Both the position numbers and the translations under genes were made by a program. Positions 1 through 9,049 of a DNA stretch of 64,000 nucleotides are shown here, in pieces. Under the pieces are notes generated by a model, which had not been told where the DNA came from, made no database searches, and was given only the letters and a program-made list of their open reading frames with translations. Origin of the DNA: an uncultured Prevotellaceae bacterium (GTDB lineage: Bacteria; Bacteroidota; Bacteroidia; Bacteroidales; Bacteroidaceae); NCBI GenBank assembly GCA_902776475.1, contig CACYQD010000020.1:1-64000 (forward strand). The letters are read 5' to 3'. Every line of letters begins with the position of its first letter. The first letter of the stretch is position 1.

Positions 1-51
1 GGTATACAACTTAACCCGTTTGTGGAAGTTTTTCATTGAGATTTCATTCAT
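1..51 (-). CDS. 5' end of an unidentified leftward gene, cut by the window edge
   Basis: A leftward frame opens with ATG at 51 and stays open to base 1, reading MNEISMKNFHKRVKLYT. It lies about 25 bases downstream of a good leftward promoter (77..109), which is the main reason to believe it. The second Met (MKNFHKR) could be the true start. Seventeen residues are too few to identify a product. Confidence 0.35.
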   Translation of the reverse strand, partial: MNEISMKNFHKRVKLYT

Positions 52-76
52 CAAGTCCTCTCTAATCTTCCACGCC

Positions 77-109
77 GCAAATTTAGAGTTAGGTGAGGGA
101 ATTAACAAA
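77..109 (-). promoter_or_regulatory. Bacteroidota-type promoter reading leftward
   Basis: On the minus strand, TTTG (complement of 106..109) is followed after 20 bases by TAAATTTGC (complement of 77..85), matching the Bacteroidota primary-sigma pattern TTTG-N19/20-TAnnTTTG. It should drive the gene that leaves the window at base 1. Confidence 0.6.
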
Positions 110-185
110 ACTGAGTTCTATATTTTCCCTCCTCTCACTCAATCGAACTATTGTCTAAACTCCCAATCTCCTAAACTCCTAAACT

Positions 186-205
186 CCAAAAGTTGAGCAA
201 ATGCG
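186..205 (+). repeat. 20-bp dispersed repeat, copy 1
   Basis: CCAAAAGTTGAGCAAATGCG occurs here and again, identically, at 5912..5931, each time preceded by a CTAA(A/G)CTC-like stretch. Both copies are in intergenic DNA upstream of a rightward gene. No gene was found in 110-378 apart from this repeat and a possible -7 box TATTTTTGC at 320..328 for the downstream radical SAM gene. Confidence 0.6.
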
Positions 206-378
206 CATTTTATGTTTCCGACCAAGGAACTTAAGCGAAAGAGCCACCAAATAACAACCATCTTCCCCAGATATGAGAGAAAAGAGAAGATGACGAAGTG
301 TCGTGTGCAAAAAAATGAGTATTTTTGCACAACGCTATAGTCATAACGCTGCAGAAATGCGGTATGATGGCCATGTCA

Positions 379-1330
379 ATGAGTATTCAACAGAGAATGG
401 AGCAAACAATCGATGGGTCATTGCCCTACAACGACTACGGGCGATGGATCAGACAACGGATGGGCATGCGTATGCAAAAGCTTCCTGTCAATGCCGGTTT
501 CAGCTGTCCCAACAGAGACGGACGGTTGTCCAAACACGGATGCGCCTTCTGCGTCAACAGCAGTTTCACTCCGCCATACTGCCAACCCGACGCCTCCATC
601 ACCCAACAACTGGAGGCCGGCAAGCGCTTCTTTTCCCACAAATATCCCGATGCTGGTTATCTGGCCTTTTTTTCAGTCGTTTACCAACACCTATGCAGAC
701 ATCGACACCTTGCGCAGCCGTTATGAAGAAGCCCTTGCTGTGGAAGGTATCCGCGGACTTGTCATCAGCACACGTCCCGACTGTCTTTCCAACAGTTGTC
801 TTGACTATTTGGAAAGGCTGAGCCGACGCACCTTTCTCACGGTTGAGATAGGCATTGAATCGATGAATGACAATACATTGATGAGGATGAACCGCCAGCA
901 CGACACGTCGTGTGTTCGTCAAGCCACTAAAGCACTTTCCTGCCGCGGCATCATCACTTGCGGGCACGTCATCCTCGGTCTGCCGCAGGAGAGCGAGGAA
1001 GAAATGCTCCAACAGGCCTGGCAGATCTCTCACCTTCCTATTCAGATCCTGAAAATCCATCAGCTCCAGGTGCTGCGGGGCACAGCGCTGGCCAAATCCT
1101 GGGAAGAAGGCCATTTCCGAGTTTCAACCTCAGACGAATACCTGTCGCTGCTGGCCCGATACATCTGCCGTCTGCGGAGCGATCTTGTGCTGGAGCGCTT
1201 TTTCTCATCCTCTCCCATGCAAATGGTGATAGCCCCACAATGGGGCATCCCTCCATCCATACTGAACAAGAAACTGGCTGAACTGATGGGGGAAAAAGGA
1301 TGGCATCAAGGTATTTATGCAGCCCCATAA
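379..1330 (+). pseudogene. YhcC/TIGR01212-type radical SAM protein, frameshifted at a T7 run
   Basis: Two adjoining frames together encode a TIGR01212 (YhcC-like) radical SAM protein. The N-terminal part carries YNDYGRWIRQRMG, then the Fe-S cysteines in the family form CPNRDG...GCAFC. The C-terminal part holds STRPDCLS, the EIGIES strand, GHVILGLPQESEEE and the usual C-terminus. The frames meet at a run of seven T (667..673); with six T the product reads continuously as LAFFQSFTNTYAD, as the family does there. Start chosen at ATG 379 because a -7-like box (TATTTTTGC, 320..328) would put transcription just upstream; ATGs at 364-373 or 397 are alternatives. The single-base change means a broken gene, homopolymer slippage/phase variation, or a sequencing error. 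Substrate of the family is not well defined. Confidence 0.75.
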
Positions 1331-1506
1331 GGGAATGACTGCGCAAATCTTTCTCTTCTTGTGTCATTGATCCACGATAACCGAAGGGAAAGAAACAAGG
1401 CCTGCATCACCCTCGAACAATATCTGACAAAAAGGAAAGAATAGATGCAGGAGAGAGAAAAAGCGATGATAAGATGCCCTTCATGATAAAAAAAGAATCA
1501 ATTCAT

Positions 1507-1538
1507 TTTGTTCTGCACTGAGTTTTGATTAACTTTGC
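1507..1538 (+). promoter_or_regulatory. Promoter of the outer-membrane barrel gene
   Basis: TTTG at 1507..1510, 19 bases, then TAACTTTGC at 1530..1538. The region TTTTGTTCTGCACTGAGTTT is nearly repeated in the promoter at 56941..56972. Confidence 0.7.
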
Positions 1539-1585
1539 AGGCAAATTGAACCAAAAGACATTTTGCAAAAAGAGATACAATCAAT

Positions 1586-2296
1586 ATGAGAAGAAAATTG
1601 ACATGCCTGTTTGTTCTTGCCATGACGGCTTTTACACTTCATGCCCAAGAAACTGTCTATGACTCCAATGGAAGGCAAGATCCTTCAGATATCTGGGTAA
1701 ACAAAGTGAATGACGGCAAGGAATGGAGAGATGAGAACCGCTGGCATGACCCGTTTGACATCTATGCAGGTCCGGTGGTTGGTATGGTAGCCTCCAACCT
1801 CACCCAATATGACGGCAAGTTCCTGTTCTGGCCCTATATCGGCGGTATCATCCAGGCCTATTTCAACAACCATTTCGGTATGAGTCTGGAATTCGGTTAC
1901 AACCGTCAGGGTGTGAGGGATGCATGGCAGAGTTTTGACAGCGAGCATGCTTCTGGTCCATATGAGTACCGTCTGGACTACATCAGTACGATCTACAAAC
2001 TCCGTTATTATCCGATCCGTCATTTTAATGTCAACGCCGGCTTGATGTTTGGCGTGCATATCAATGCCAAGAGCCAGCTCGACGGCAAGGACACCGACAT
2101 CAAGGATCACCTCCGCAAGCGTGCCGCCCACATCATCGCCGGAGCAGGATATGAGTTTGACAACTTGTATTTTGAAGGTTATTACGGATTTCCTCTTTCA
2201 AGACTGGCCAAGACCCAGCTGGGACGCCGCGCCTTGCAGAATGCGAAAGAGCACGTGTTTTTGCTGACCGTAGGATATAAATTCAAGATTTATTAA
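1586..2296 (+). CDS. Outer-membrane beta-barrel protein (porin-like, unknown role)
   Basis: A 236-residue protein with a cleavable signal peptide (basic MRRK, hydrophobic core, cut after LHAQ). The mature part alternates hydrophobic and polar residues with many aromatics (YIGGIIQAYFNNHFGMSLEFGY; LRYYPIRHFNVNAGLMFGVH) and ends in an aromatic strand finishing VGYKFKIY, typical of outer-membrane barrels closed by a terminal aromatic. Start ATG 1586 lies about 40 bases after the predicted transcription start. It is monocistronic: repeats and a terminator follow. Likely a small OmpA/porin-like membrane protein; no function can be assigned. Confidence 0.7.
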   Translation: MRRKLTCLFVLAMTAFTLHAQETVYDSNGRQDPSDIWVNKVNDGKEWRDENRWHDPFDIYAGPVVGMVASNLTQYDGKFLFWPYIGGIIQAYFNNHFGMSLEFGYNRQGVRDAWQSFDSEHASGPYEYRLDYISTIYKLRYYPIRHFNVNAGLMFGVHINAKSQLDGKDTDIKDHLRKRAAHIIAGAGYEFDNLYFEGYYGFPLSRLAKTQLGRRALQNAKEHVFLLTVGYKFKIY

Positions 2297-2333
2297 TCAT
2301 CACTGATTAACAGGATTTTTAATCCGAAAAAAT

Positions 2334-2480
2334 CGCATTACAATCGCATTACAAATGCTTATATTCAATACAGGGGGATTGCAAATCCCCCTGTATTGTT
2401 TGATGATGAGCTGAACCACTTGAGATGGTTTAAATGAACTGACGCTGAATCGCATTACAAATGCTTATACTCGAGGGGAG
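2334..2480 (+). repeat. Degenerate direct repeat, two copies
   Basis: The stretch AATCGCATTACAAATGCTTA occurs at about 2343 and again at about 2449. Each copy is followed by a G-run/C-run inverted repeat (perfect in the first, degenerate GAGGGGAGCTGAATCCCCCTGAG in spirit in the second). It looks like duplication of a short terminator-like intergenic element. Confidence 0.6.
2367..2397. terminator. Hairpin between convergent genes
   Basis: Perfect 13-bp stem (2367..2379 with 2385..2397) around a 5-base loop, in the convergent gap between the barrel gene and the protease gene. The T-tract is poor, so it could also be a structural repeat. Confidence 0.55.
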
Positions 2481-2507
2481 CTGAATCCCCCTGAGCTAAC
2501 CCTGAGA

Positions 2508-3617
2508 TTATTTGAGGAAATCCCGAATTTGGTCGAGAGGGATGCCGAAATTGAAGTTGTCGCTTCCGACCAGTTTGGCGAAATTCACAGCCACCACATG
2601 TCCATTCTCGTCGATTACCGGACTTCCGCTTGACCCTTGCACGGTTGGGATGCTGTACGTCAGGCGCTCACCGTCAGGAGTTTGGGTCACCCTTCCACTG
2701 GTCATCTGCACACTGATGCCCTTTTGTGTATTGGCCAGCATCAGACCTGCATTGTAGCCAATCATGTAGAGCTGCTGGTCGATTTTGATTTTGGCTTCAG
2801 ACGATTTTCCGTTGAAATAATCCTTGTTGCCATCACCCGCAAACGTGAAGACATACACGCCTTTGGGTGTTTTCTTCGTTTTCAACTGCAGGATGGCCAG
2901 ATCGGCGTTCTCCTTCTCCGACACCTTGACAATCTGGCATGGATTCTTCACTAGGAAATCCGAAGGGCTGGTCACCTTCTGCCCGTCATACGAAATACCG
3001 ATGTTGCAAACCGTATTCACCTTGATATTGTTGAGGTTGGTATCCTGAAGGTATCTGGCCGAAGCAGCCACCTCGTCATACATTTTCAATAGCCTCTGCT
3101 GTTCTGCCTCAATCTGGCGCAGCTGGCTCTCATCGCCAGCGATGATGTTGCCGAAGAAGTCATATTCCATGAACTGAGCCTTCTGAGCCTCCAGCATATT
3201 GTATTTAGACTTGATCTGCCGGGCTGTCATGGCACACTGCATGAAAGAAGCCCTGACAATATTGGCCAGATTGGCGCGAAGTTGCTGGCTGTTGATTTCC
3301 GTGGCTGCCACATGCCTGTTGGTCATGATTTTTCCGTCATCGCTGACGAAGAAGCCCGTGCCGTTGAGCATCTGCGCATGGTTTTTCGCCTCCGCCTCGC
3401 TGGTGGTGAATCCCTGCATATTGCCATTACTGTCGATGCCCGTGAAAAACAGTTTTTGTCCTCCCGGCATCACGACCTCGTAATAAAACTTATTGAGCAC
3501 CAAGACGACGCCGCTTTTCTGTTCCTCAAAAATCTCATCCGCCGACTTTTTCCCGCATGAGGCGGCAGTCAGCAAGACCAGCACCAAGGCCAGCCAAGTC
3601 ATACTTTTCGTTTTCAT
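2508..3617 (-). CDS. Trypsin-like serine protease lipoprotein
   Basis: A 369-residue protein with a lipoprotein signal (hydrophobic core then LTAASC-GKKS), so probably anchored in the periplasm or outer membrane. The S1 catalytic triad is visible: His in TNRHVAA, Asp in ADLAILQL and Ser in GSSGSPV. There is no PDZ domain, unlike DegP/HtrA. A roughly 100-residue helical insertion sits between His and Asp (around ILNGT...EAQKAQFMEYDFFGN...EAEQQRLLKMYDEVAA). A -7-like box TAAATTTGC on the minus strand (complement of 3642..3650) lies just upstream. Natural substrate unknown. Confidence 0.8.
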   Translation of the reverse strand: MKTKSMTWLALVLVLLTAASCGKKSADEIFEEQKSGVVLVLNKFYYEVVMPGGQKLFFTGIDSNGNMQGFTTSEAEAKNHAQMLNGTGFFVSDDGKIMTNRHVAATEINSQQLRANLANIVRASFMQCAMTARQIKSKYNMLEAQKAQFMEYDFFGNIIAGDESQLRQIEAEQQRLLKMYDEVAASARYLQDTNLNNIKVNTVCNIGISYDGQKVTSPSDFLVKNPCQIVKVSEKENADLAILQLKTKKTPKGVYVFTFAGDGNKDYFNGKSSEAKIKIDQQLYMIGYNAGLMLANTQKGISVQMTSGRVTQTPDGERLTYSIPTVQGSSGSPVIDENGHVVAVNFAKLVGSDNFNFGIPLDQIRDFLK

Positions 3618-3800
3618 TTTTTAGATTGTTATATTTGGCCTGCAAATTTAGCAGAAGAAAATGAAAACTGGAACATTTTTGCCCTTTTTTAGCACAGATT
3701 GACACTTTGCAACAGAAAGAAGAATTTTTCTGACGCATCGACGCAATAATTTGCCGAGGATGTTAGTTTTTCTTAAATATAAATTAAAATTTATTACAAT

Positions 3801-5657
3801 ATGTGTGGAATAGTTGGCTATATTGGAACACGGGAAGCATTTCCCATTCTGATTTCAGGTTTGAAACGTTTGGAATACCGTGGCTATGACTCCGCGGGCA
3901 TTGCCCTTATCAATGAGGCAGACGAGATGATGGTGTATAAAGAGAAAGGTAAAGTCTCCAATCTGGAAGAGCGCACCCTTCATCATGACACGTCAGGAAC
4001 GATAGGCATCGCCCACACCCGATGGGCCACCCACGGTGAGCCCTCTTCGGTCAATGCCCATCCTCACCTCTCGGAGAGCGGCCGTCTGGCTCTGGTGCAC
4101 AATGGCATCATCGAGAACTATGCCAACATCAAGGAATATCTGACAGGCAAGGGTTATCATTTCAAGAGCAGCACCGACACCGAAGTGCTTGTCCAACTGA
4201 TTGAGTTCGTGCAGCAACGCTTCCACCTTGACTTAGGGTTGGCCGTTCTCTACGCCCTTCGTCGTGTGGTCGGTGCATACGCCATCGCCGTTCTCGACCG
4301 TGAGCACCCTGATGAGATCATCTGTGCCCGCAAGAGCAGTCCGCTTGTGGTGGGAATCGGAGAAAACAAGAGCGAGTTTTTCCTGGCCTCAGATGCCCTG
4401 CCCATCGTGGGCTACACCAAGCACATTCTGTATCTGAATGATGAGGAGGTGGCTGTCATCCGGCGTGGCGAAGACATCACGGTGAAGAACCTGGCCAACT
4501 CCCAGGACCTGGTGTCGCCCAACATCCATGACGTAGACATCGACCTCGACAAATTGGAGAAAGGCGGTTTCCCCCACTACATGCTGAAGGAAATCTTCGA
4601 ACAGCCCCGCAGCATCTCTGACTGCATGCGCGGCCGCCTGCTCACCTCCGAGCACCAGATTGTATTGAGTGCCATCAAGTTGCACCGCGAACAGCTGGTC
4701 AACGCAGGTCGTTTCATCATCGTCGCCTGCGGCACCTCATGGCACGCCGGACTGATAGGCAAACAAATGATCGAACAGTTTTGCAAGGTCCCCGTGGAAG
4801 TGGAATATGCCAGTGAGTTCCGTTACCGCAATCCTGTCATCCGCCCGGACGATATCGTCATCGCCATCTCGCAAAGCGGCGAGACAGCCGACACGTTAGC
4901 CGCCTTCAACCTGGCCAAAGCCAATGGTGCCCTCTGCTTCGGCATCGTCAACTCCGTGGGATCCAGCATCGCCAGAGCTTCCGACACCGGCATCTACATC
5001 CATGTCGGTCCGGAAATCGGTGTGGCCTCCACCAAAGCCTTCACCGGCCAAGTCACCGTGCTCACCCTGTTTGCCTTGGCCTTGAGCCACGAGAAGGGCA
5101 CCATCTCTGCCGAAGATTACAGAACGCACATCGAGGAACTGGCCCGCATCCCGATGAAGATAGAGGAGATACTGAAGCAAAACGACCAAATCCGCGACAT
5201 CGCCCGCACCTTGACCTATGCCCGCAACACCCTCTACATGGGACGTGGCATGAATTACCCCGTTGCCTTGGAAGGTGCACTCAAACTCAAGGAAATCAGC
5301 TACATCCATGCCGAAGGCTATCCTGCTGCCGAGATGAAGCATGGCCCTATCGCCCTGGTTGACGAGAACATGCCTGTGGTTTTCGTGGCCACACACCACC
5401 GGCTGTACAAGAAAATCATCAGCAACATCCAGGAAGTGATTGCCAGAAACGGACGTATCATCGCCGTCGTCACCGAGGGCGACACCGATGTGAAGCAATT
5501 GGCATCCTTTGTGATAGAAATTCCTGAGACTTTGGAGACACTCGTCCCGCTGTTGTCGGTGATTCCTTTGCAACTGATCGCCTATCATGTGGCCGTCGTG
5601 AAAGGACTGAATGTCGATCAGCCCCGCAATCTCGCCAAGAGCGTGACTGTGGAATAA
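3801..5657 (+). CDS. glmS: Glutamine-fructose-6-phosphate aminotransferase (isomerising)
   Basis: Makes glucosamine-6-phosphate from fructose-6-phosphate and glutamine, the entry to UDP-GlcNAc for peptidoglycan, lipid A and the nearby polysaccharide locus. The protein (618 residues) begins MCGIVGYIG, with Cys2 as the glutaminase nucleophile, followed by the class II amidotransferase motifs (RWATHG, HNGIIENY) and two SIS domains (ACGTSWHAG; SQSGETADT; ESKAF-like VASTKAFTGQ), ending in the usual KSVTVE. Length is normal. It is monocistronic with a strong terminator downstream. No glmS ribozyme was seen in the short leader; a weak TAATTTGC box lies near 3747. Confidence 0.97.
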   Translation: MCGIVGYIGTREAFPILISGLKRLEYRGYDSAGIALINEADEMMVYKEKGKVSNLEERTLHHDTSGTIGIAHTRWATHGEPSSVNAHPHLSESGRLALVHNGIIENYANIKEYLTGKGYHFKSSTDTEVLVQLIEFVQQRFHLDLGLAVLYALRRVVGAYAIAVLDREHPDEIICARKSSPLVVGIGENKSEFFLASDALPIVGYTKHILYLNDEEVAVIRRGEDITVKNLANSQDLVSPNIHDVDIDLDKLEKGGFPHYMLKEIFEQPRSISDCMRGRLLTSEHQIVLSAIKLHREQLVNAGRFIIVACGTSWHAGLIGKQMIEQFCKVPVEVEYASEFRYRNPVIRPDDIVIAISQSGETADTLAAFNLAKANGALCFGIVNSVGSSIARASDTGIYIHVGPEIGVASTKAFTGQVTVLTLFALALSHEKGTISAEDYRTHIEELARIPMKIEEILKQNDQIRDIARTLTYARNTLYMGRGMNYPVALEGALKLKEISYIHAEGYPAAEMKHGPIALVDENMPVVFVATHHRLYKKIISNIQEVIARNGRIIAVVTEGDTDVKQLASFVIEIPETLETLVPLLSVIPLQLIAYHVAVVKGLNVDQPRNLAKSVTVE

Positions 5658-5709
5658 GGGAGGGCCGATTGACCCAACAAGATGCACAAATTCGGTTTTG
5701 AATTTGGTG

Positions 5710-5740
5710 AGAAAAGAGAATAGCGATATTCTCTTTTCTT
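5710..5740 (+). terminator. Rho-independent terminator after glmS
   Basis: Perfect 13-bp stem (5710..5722 with 5727..5739), GCGA loop, T-rich 3' arm ending TTTTCTT. Confidence 0.8.
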
Positions 5741-5802
5741 GCTATAAAGGGGTACCAAGTCCAAAAAAACGTATGCATAGACACAATTCAAGAAAAATAA
5801 TG

Positions 5803-5811
5803 TATCTTTGC
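5803..5811 (+). promoter_or_regulatory. -7 box TATCTTTGC upstream of the acyltransferase
   Basis: A perfect -7 element; no clear TTTG is found 19-20 bases upstream. The transcript would have a leader of about 145 bases containing the two repeats at 5830..5887 and 5912..5931. Confidence 0.5.
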
Positions 5812-5829
5812 AAACGCTGATCTGCGCCA

Positions 5830-5887
5830 TAGACATGACCCTTGCAAGTCATTGTATATATACTGACGAGGAATAATCAGCTTTATT
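5830..5887 (+). repeat. Direct repeat flanking the acyltransferase gene, left copy
   Basis: About 57 bases sharing TAGACAT, CTTGCAAGTCAT, ATACTG(A/G)CGA(G/T)GA and ATAATCAG with 6951..7005, in the same order and orientation, roughly three quarters identical by eye. The two copies bracket one gene. Confidence 0.6.
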
Positions 5888-5911
5888 GGCTTCGCCGAAA
5901 GTTCTAAGCTC

Positions 5912-5931
5912 CCAAAAGTTGAGCAAATGCG
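5912..5931 (+). repeat. 20-bp dispersed repeat, copy 2
   Basis: Identical to 186..205 (CCAAAAGTTGAGCAAATGCG). Confidence 0.6.
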
Positions 5932-5961
5932 AAACTAGAGCAACACTACATATTGAATAGC

Positions 5962-6918
5962 ATGAAAGAAAGAATTCTCCAGTTAGACTATTTGAAGGGA
6001 ATCTTCATTCTTTTGATGGTCACGTTCCATCTTGCAATCATTGAACAGAAATATCCGATATTGCGAGAGGCTGTCTATACTTTTCACATGTCTGCTTTTC
6101 TTATCATTTCGGGTTATTTGGCCAACATAGAAAAAGACAGAAAAACATTTGGCAGCGGAATGTTGAGACTTTTCGTACCGTATGTGACATTTGAAGTCAT
6201 ATACATTCTCATGCTCTTTTTCTTTGGGAAGATGATGAATACGACGAATTCCATAGGCGATCTTACGTTCATCGGTTTTATCGACAGGATTGCAGAAAAC
6301 CCATCAGGACCTTACTGGTATATTCACACACTTATCCTTTGTACCGTTGTTTATTACGCTGTCTATCAGGTTATTAAACTAAAAGGCATGTCGGCGTTGA
6401 TATTGACAGGAATGGTTCTATATGCTCTCACACTTGTTATAGATGGTTTTAGTTGGAATAACGTCATTTACTTCCTCATCGGTGTTTATATGCTTAGATG
6501 CGGCAAGGGATTCATAGAAATGATTACTCCATCCGTATGGGCCATTTTGCCATTATGTTTGCTATTTGCCTCAAGGGGAAATTATCAAAAAGGGACATTG
6601 GCAGGTGTAGCAATCACGATATTAGTCATCAGTTTTTTACTATTCACGTTCAATCATTGTCCGGAACGCATCAAGAAGTTCTTTTTCTATTTAGGGAAGA
6701 ACTCTTTCGCCATCATTCTGTTCTCCCCCATCTTCACTGTAGTGACCAAAATGGTTACGCCTATTTTTAGTTTCGATCCAACGGCAATATGCTTTGTCAT
6801 ATTTGCATTGAGTTTTGTTGTTACATGTTGCCTTATCAGTGCCTGGCTATGTGATAAGATAGGTATCAGTAAATATATTTTCTGCAAGGACGAGTTTTAT
6901 GTATCTTACTCAAGTTGA
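5962..6918 (+). CDS. Membrane acyltransferase, family 3
   Basis: An integral membrane protein of about 318 residues of the acyltransferase-3 family, which transfers acyl (often O-acetyl) groups to surface sugars. The N-terminus has the family signature LDYLKGIFILLMVTFH followed by FHMSAFLIISGYL, and about ten hydrophobic segments follow. Start set at ATG 5962; an in-frame TTG at 5953 would add three residues. Codon use is more AT-rich than its neighbours, and direct repeats lie on both sides (5830..5887, 6951..7005), so it may have been inserted as a unit. It begins the polysaccharide locus but is transcribed alone. Confidence 0.85.
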   Translation: MKERILQLDYLKGIFILLMVTFHLAIIEQKYPILREAVYTFHMSAFLIISGYLANIEKDRKTFGSGMLRLFVPYVTFEVIYILMLFFFGKMMNTTNSIGDLTFIGFIDRIAENPSGPYWYIHTLILCTVVYYAVYQVIKLKGMSALILTGMVLYALTLVIDGFSWNNVIYFLIGVYMLRCGKGFIEMITPSVWAILPLCLLFASRGNYQKGTLAGVAITILVISFLLFTFNHCPERIKKFFFYLGKNSFAIILFSPIFTVVTKMVTPIFSFDPTAICFVIFALSFVVTCCLISAWLCDKIGISKYIFCKDEFYVSYSS

Positions 6919-6950
6919 AAGGAGTGCAGGAGTGTGGTAGTATAGGAGTG

Positions 6951-7005
6951 TAGACATTACTCTTGCAAGTCATAGCCCATACTGGCGATGAATAATCAGT
7001 TCTAT
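6951..7005 (+). repeat. Direct repeat flanking the acyltransferase gene, right copy
   Basis: Partner of 5830..5887; see that entry. Confidence 0.6.
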
Positions 7006-7034
7006 GTGTATTATTGACGAACCGTTGAAAGGGT

Positions 7035-7061
7035 AAAAAAACGGCGGGGTAACCCCCGCCG
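7035..7061 (-). terminator. Terminator of the rfbC-ugd operon
   Basis: CGGCGGGG (7042..7049) pairs with CCCCGCCG (7054..7061). The A-run 7035..7041 becomes a T-tract when read leftward, so this ends leftward transcription after ugd. Confidence 0.85.
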
Positions 7062-7088
7062 ATATAAACAAATCAAACTCGGTATTTC

Positions 7089-8402
7089 CTATTTTCCGAT
7101 GCAGTGGTACTCAAAGCCGTATTCGGCAAGTTCCTCTGCATCATAGATGTTTCGGCCATCAATCACCAAGGCGTTGCGCATGGTCTTTTTCATCACGCCC
7201 CAACTTGGGAGTCGGAACTGTTTCCACTCTGTGAGCAACAACATGGCATCAGCATCCAGAACGGCATCATACATGTCTTTTGCATACTCCACCTTGTCGC
7301 CCAACCTTCTGCGGCATTCCTCCATAGCCACGGGATCGAACACCCTGACCCGGCATCCTGCATTGAGCAACAGGTCTATCGTCACCAGTGAGGTGGCCTC
7401 ACGCATGTCGTCGGTCTCTGGTTTGAAGGCAAGACCCCAGACGGCAATGGTTTTATCCTTCAGATCGCCATTGAAATACTTCTGCAGTTTCTCAAAGACC
7501 ACCTTTTTCTGGTTTTCATTCACCTCCTCAACAGCTTTGAGCACATGCATGGTATAGCCGTTTTTCTCTGCAGTCTTGATGAGAGCCTTGACATCCTTGG
7601 GGAAGCAACTGCCGCCGTATCCACAACCAGGATAGAGGAATTTGCGCCCGATACGCGTGTCAGCACCAATGCCACGGCGCACCATCTCCACGTCAGCACC
7701 CACAATCTCACAGAGATTGGCAATGTCGTTCATGAAACTGATACGTGTGGCCAACATCGAGTTGGCCGCATATTTGATCATCTCTGCAGAAGGGATGTCG
7801 GTGAAAAGCACACGGAAATTGTTAAGCAGGAAAGGACGGTAGAGACGTGTCATCAGCGCCCGTGCCCTATCCGATTCCACGCCGACGATAACACGGTCTG
7901 GACTCATGAAATCCTTGATAGCCGCACCTTCCTTGAGGAATTCTGGGTTGGAGGCCACATCAAATGGGATATTCTCCCCACGCTTTGCCAGTTCCTCCTC
8001 TATCACTGCCTTAACCTTCTTCGCCGTGCCAACGGGTACGGTTGACTTTGTGACCAGGACGGTGTATCTCTTGATGTTCTGACCAAACTCCCTTGCCACG
8101 TTGAGCACATACTTCAGATCGGCAGAGCCATCCTCGTCGGGAGGAGTGCCCACAGCACTGAAGACCAGAGACACATCATCGATGACCTCCTTGAGACTGG
8201 TGGTGAAAGAAAGTCTGCCGGCATTGGCGTTTCTGCGCACCATCTCATCAAGGCCAGGCTCGTAGATGGGAATCTCTCCATTACGCAGTTTCTCTATTTT
8301 CTGCTCGTCAATATCCACACAAGCCACGTGCACGCCCATCTCAGCAAAGCACGCACCACTGACCAGGCCTACATAGCCTGTTCCAACTACTGCTACATTC
8401 AT
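7089..8402 (-). CDS. ugd: UDP-glucose 6-dehydrogenase
   Basis: Oxidises UDP-glucose to UDP-glucuronate (or a closely related NDP-sugar) with NAD. The 437-residue protein starts with the Rossmann motif VVGTGYVGLVSGACFAE and carries the catalytic Cys in GCGYGGSCFPKDV, plus the C-terminal domain (WGLAFKPETDDMREA). Length is normal for the family. The gene follows rfbC with a 23-base gap and ends at a strong terminator, so the two form an operon from the promoter at 9050..9081. GDP-mannose dehydrogenase is a less likely alternative. It supplies acidic sugar for the adjacent polysaccharide locus. Confidence 0.93.
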   Translation of the reverse strand: MNVAVVGTGYVGLVSGACFAEMGVHVACVDIDEQKIEKLRNGEIPIYEPGLDEMVRRNANAGRLSFTTSLKEVIDDVSLVFSAVGTPPDEDGSADLKYVLNVAREFGQNIKRYTVLVTKSTVPVGTAKKVKAVIEEELAKRGENIPFDVASNPEFLKEGAAIKDFMSPDRVIVGVESDRARALMTRLYRPFLLNNFRVLFTDIPSAEMIKYAANSMLATRISFMNDIANLCEIVGADVEMVRRGIGADTRIGRKFLYPGCGYGGSCFPKDVKALIKTAEKNGYTMHVLKAVEEVNENQKKVVFEKLQKYFNGDLKDKTIAVWGLAFKPETDDMREATSLVTIDLLLNAGCRVRVFDPVAMEECRRRLGDKVEYAKDMYDAVLDADAMLLLTEWKQFRLPSWGVMKKTMRNALVIDGRNIYDAEELAEYGFEYHCIGK

Positions 8403-8425
8403 TGATCAATAATTAAGTTAGATTC

Positions 8426-8998
8426 TTACTTGTATAAATCCACGTTGTAATCGAAGTGCGACTCAATCTCGCACAAACGGGGATGATGCTTATCTTTCTC
8501 AGACAAGATGATTTTGTCGGCAGGCACCCTCCAGTCGATGGCAAGGTCCGGGTCGTCCCATGCGATGGCACCCTCACTCTCCGGGTGATAGAAATCATCA
8601 CATTTGTATTCGAATACCGCTTCTTCGGAGAGGACGCTGAAGCCATGGGCAAATCCTCTGGGAATGAACAACATTCTGCGGTTCTCGCCGGAGAGTTCGA
8701 CGGCCACGCTCTTTCCATAGGTAGGAGATCCTTTACGGATATCCACGGCAACATCGAGCACCTTTCCCGTGTGCACCCTGACAAGTTTGCTCTGCGTGAA
8801 CGGCCATTTCTGGTAATGCAGTCCTCTGACCACGCCATAAGACGACTTGCTCTCGTTGTCCTGCACGAAATTGATAACCCTCACCAGTTTGTCGAAGTCA
8901 CGCTTGGAATAAGACTCGAAGAAATAGCCCCGCGCGTCCTCAAAAACCCGCGGCTGGAGGATGACGAGACCCTCAATATCTGTTTTGATTACTTCCAT
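8426..8998 (-). CDS. rfbC: dTDP-4-dehydrorhamnose 3,5-epimerase
   Basis: Cupin-fold epimerase of dTDP-rhamnose synthesis, 190 residues. Visible family features are the opening LVILQPRVFEDARGYFFESY, the active-site His in GVVRGLHYQ, the stretch VRVHTGKVLDVAVDIRKGSPTYG, and PRGFAHGFSVLSE. It is first in the operon with ugd. The other rhamnose genes (rfbA, rfbB, rfbD) are not in this window and must lie elsewhere. Confidence 0.93.
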   Translation of the reverse strand: MEVIKTDIEGLVILQPRVFEDARGYFFESYSKRDFDKLVRVINFVQDNESKSSYGVVRGLHYQKWPFTQSKLVRVHTGKVLDVAVDIRKGSPTYGKSVAVELSGENRRMLFIPRGFAHGFSVLSEEAVFEYKCDDFYHPESEGAIAWDDPDLAIDWRVPADKIILSEKDKHHPRLCEIESHFDYNVDLYK

Positions 8999-9049
8999 TG
9001 AAAAAAATTTAAAAACAAGTTTTCTGTGAAGCCCTTCACAAAATCGGGT

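Noticed and set aside
148-330. Short leftward open frame near the left edge
   Set aside because: No promoter, no family features, and it includes the dispersed 20-bp repeat.
3738-3800. glmS ribozyme or riboswitch
   Set aside because: The leader is too short and shows no matching pairing.
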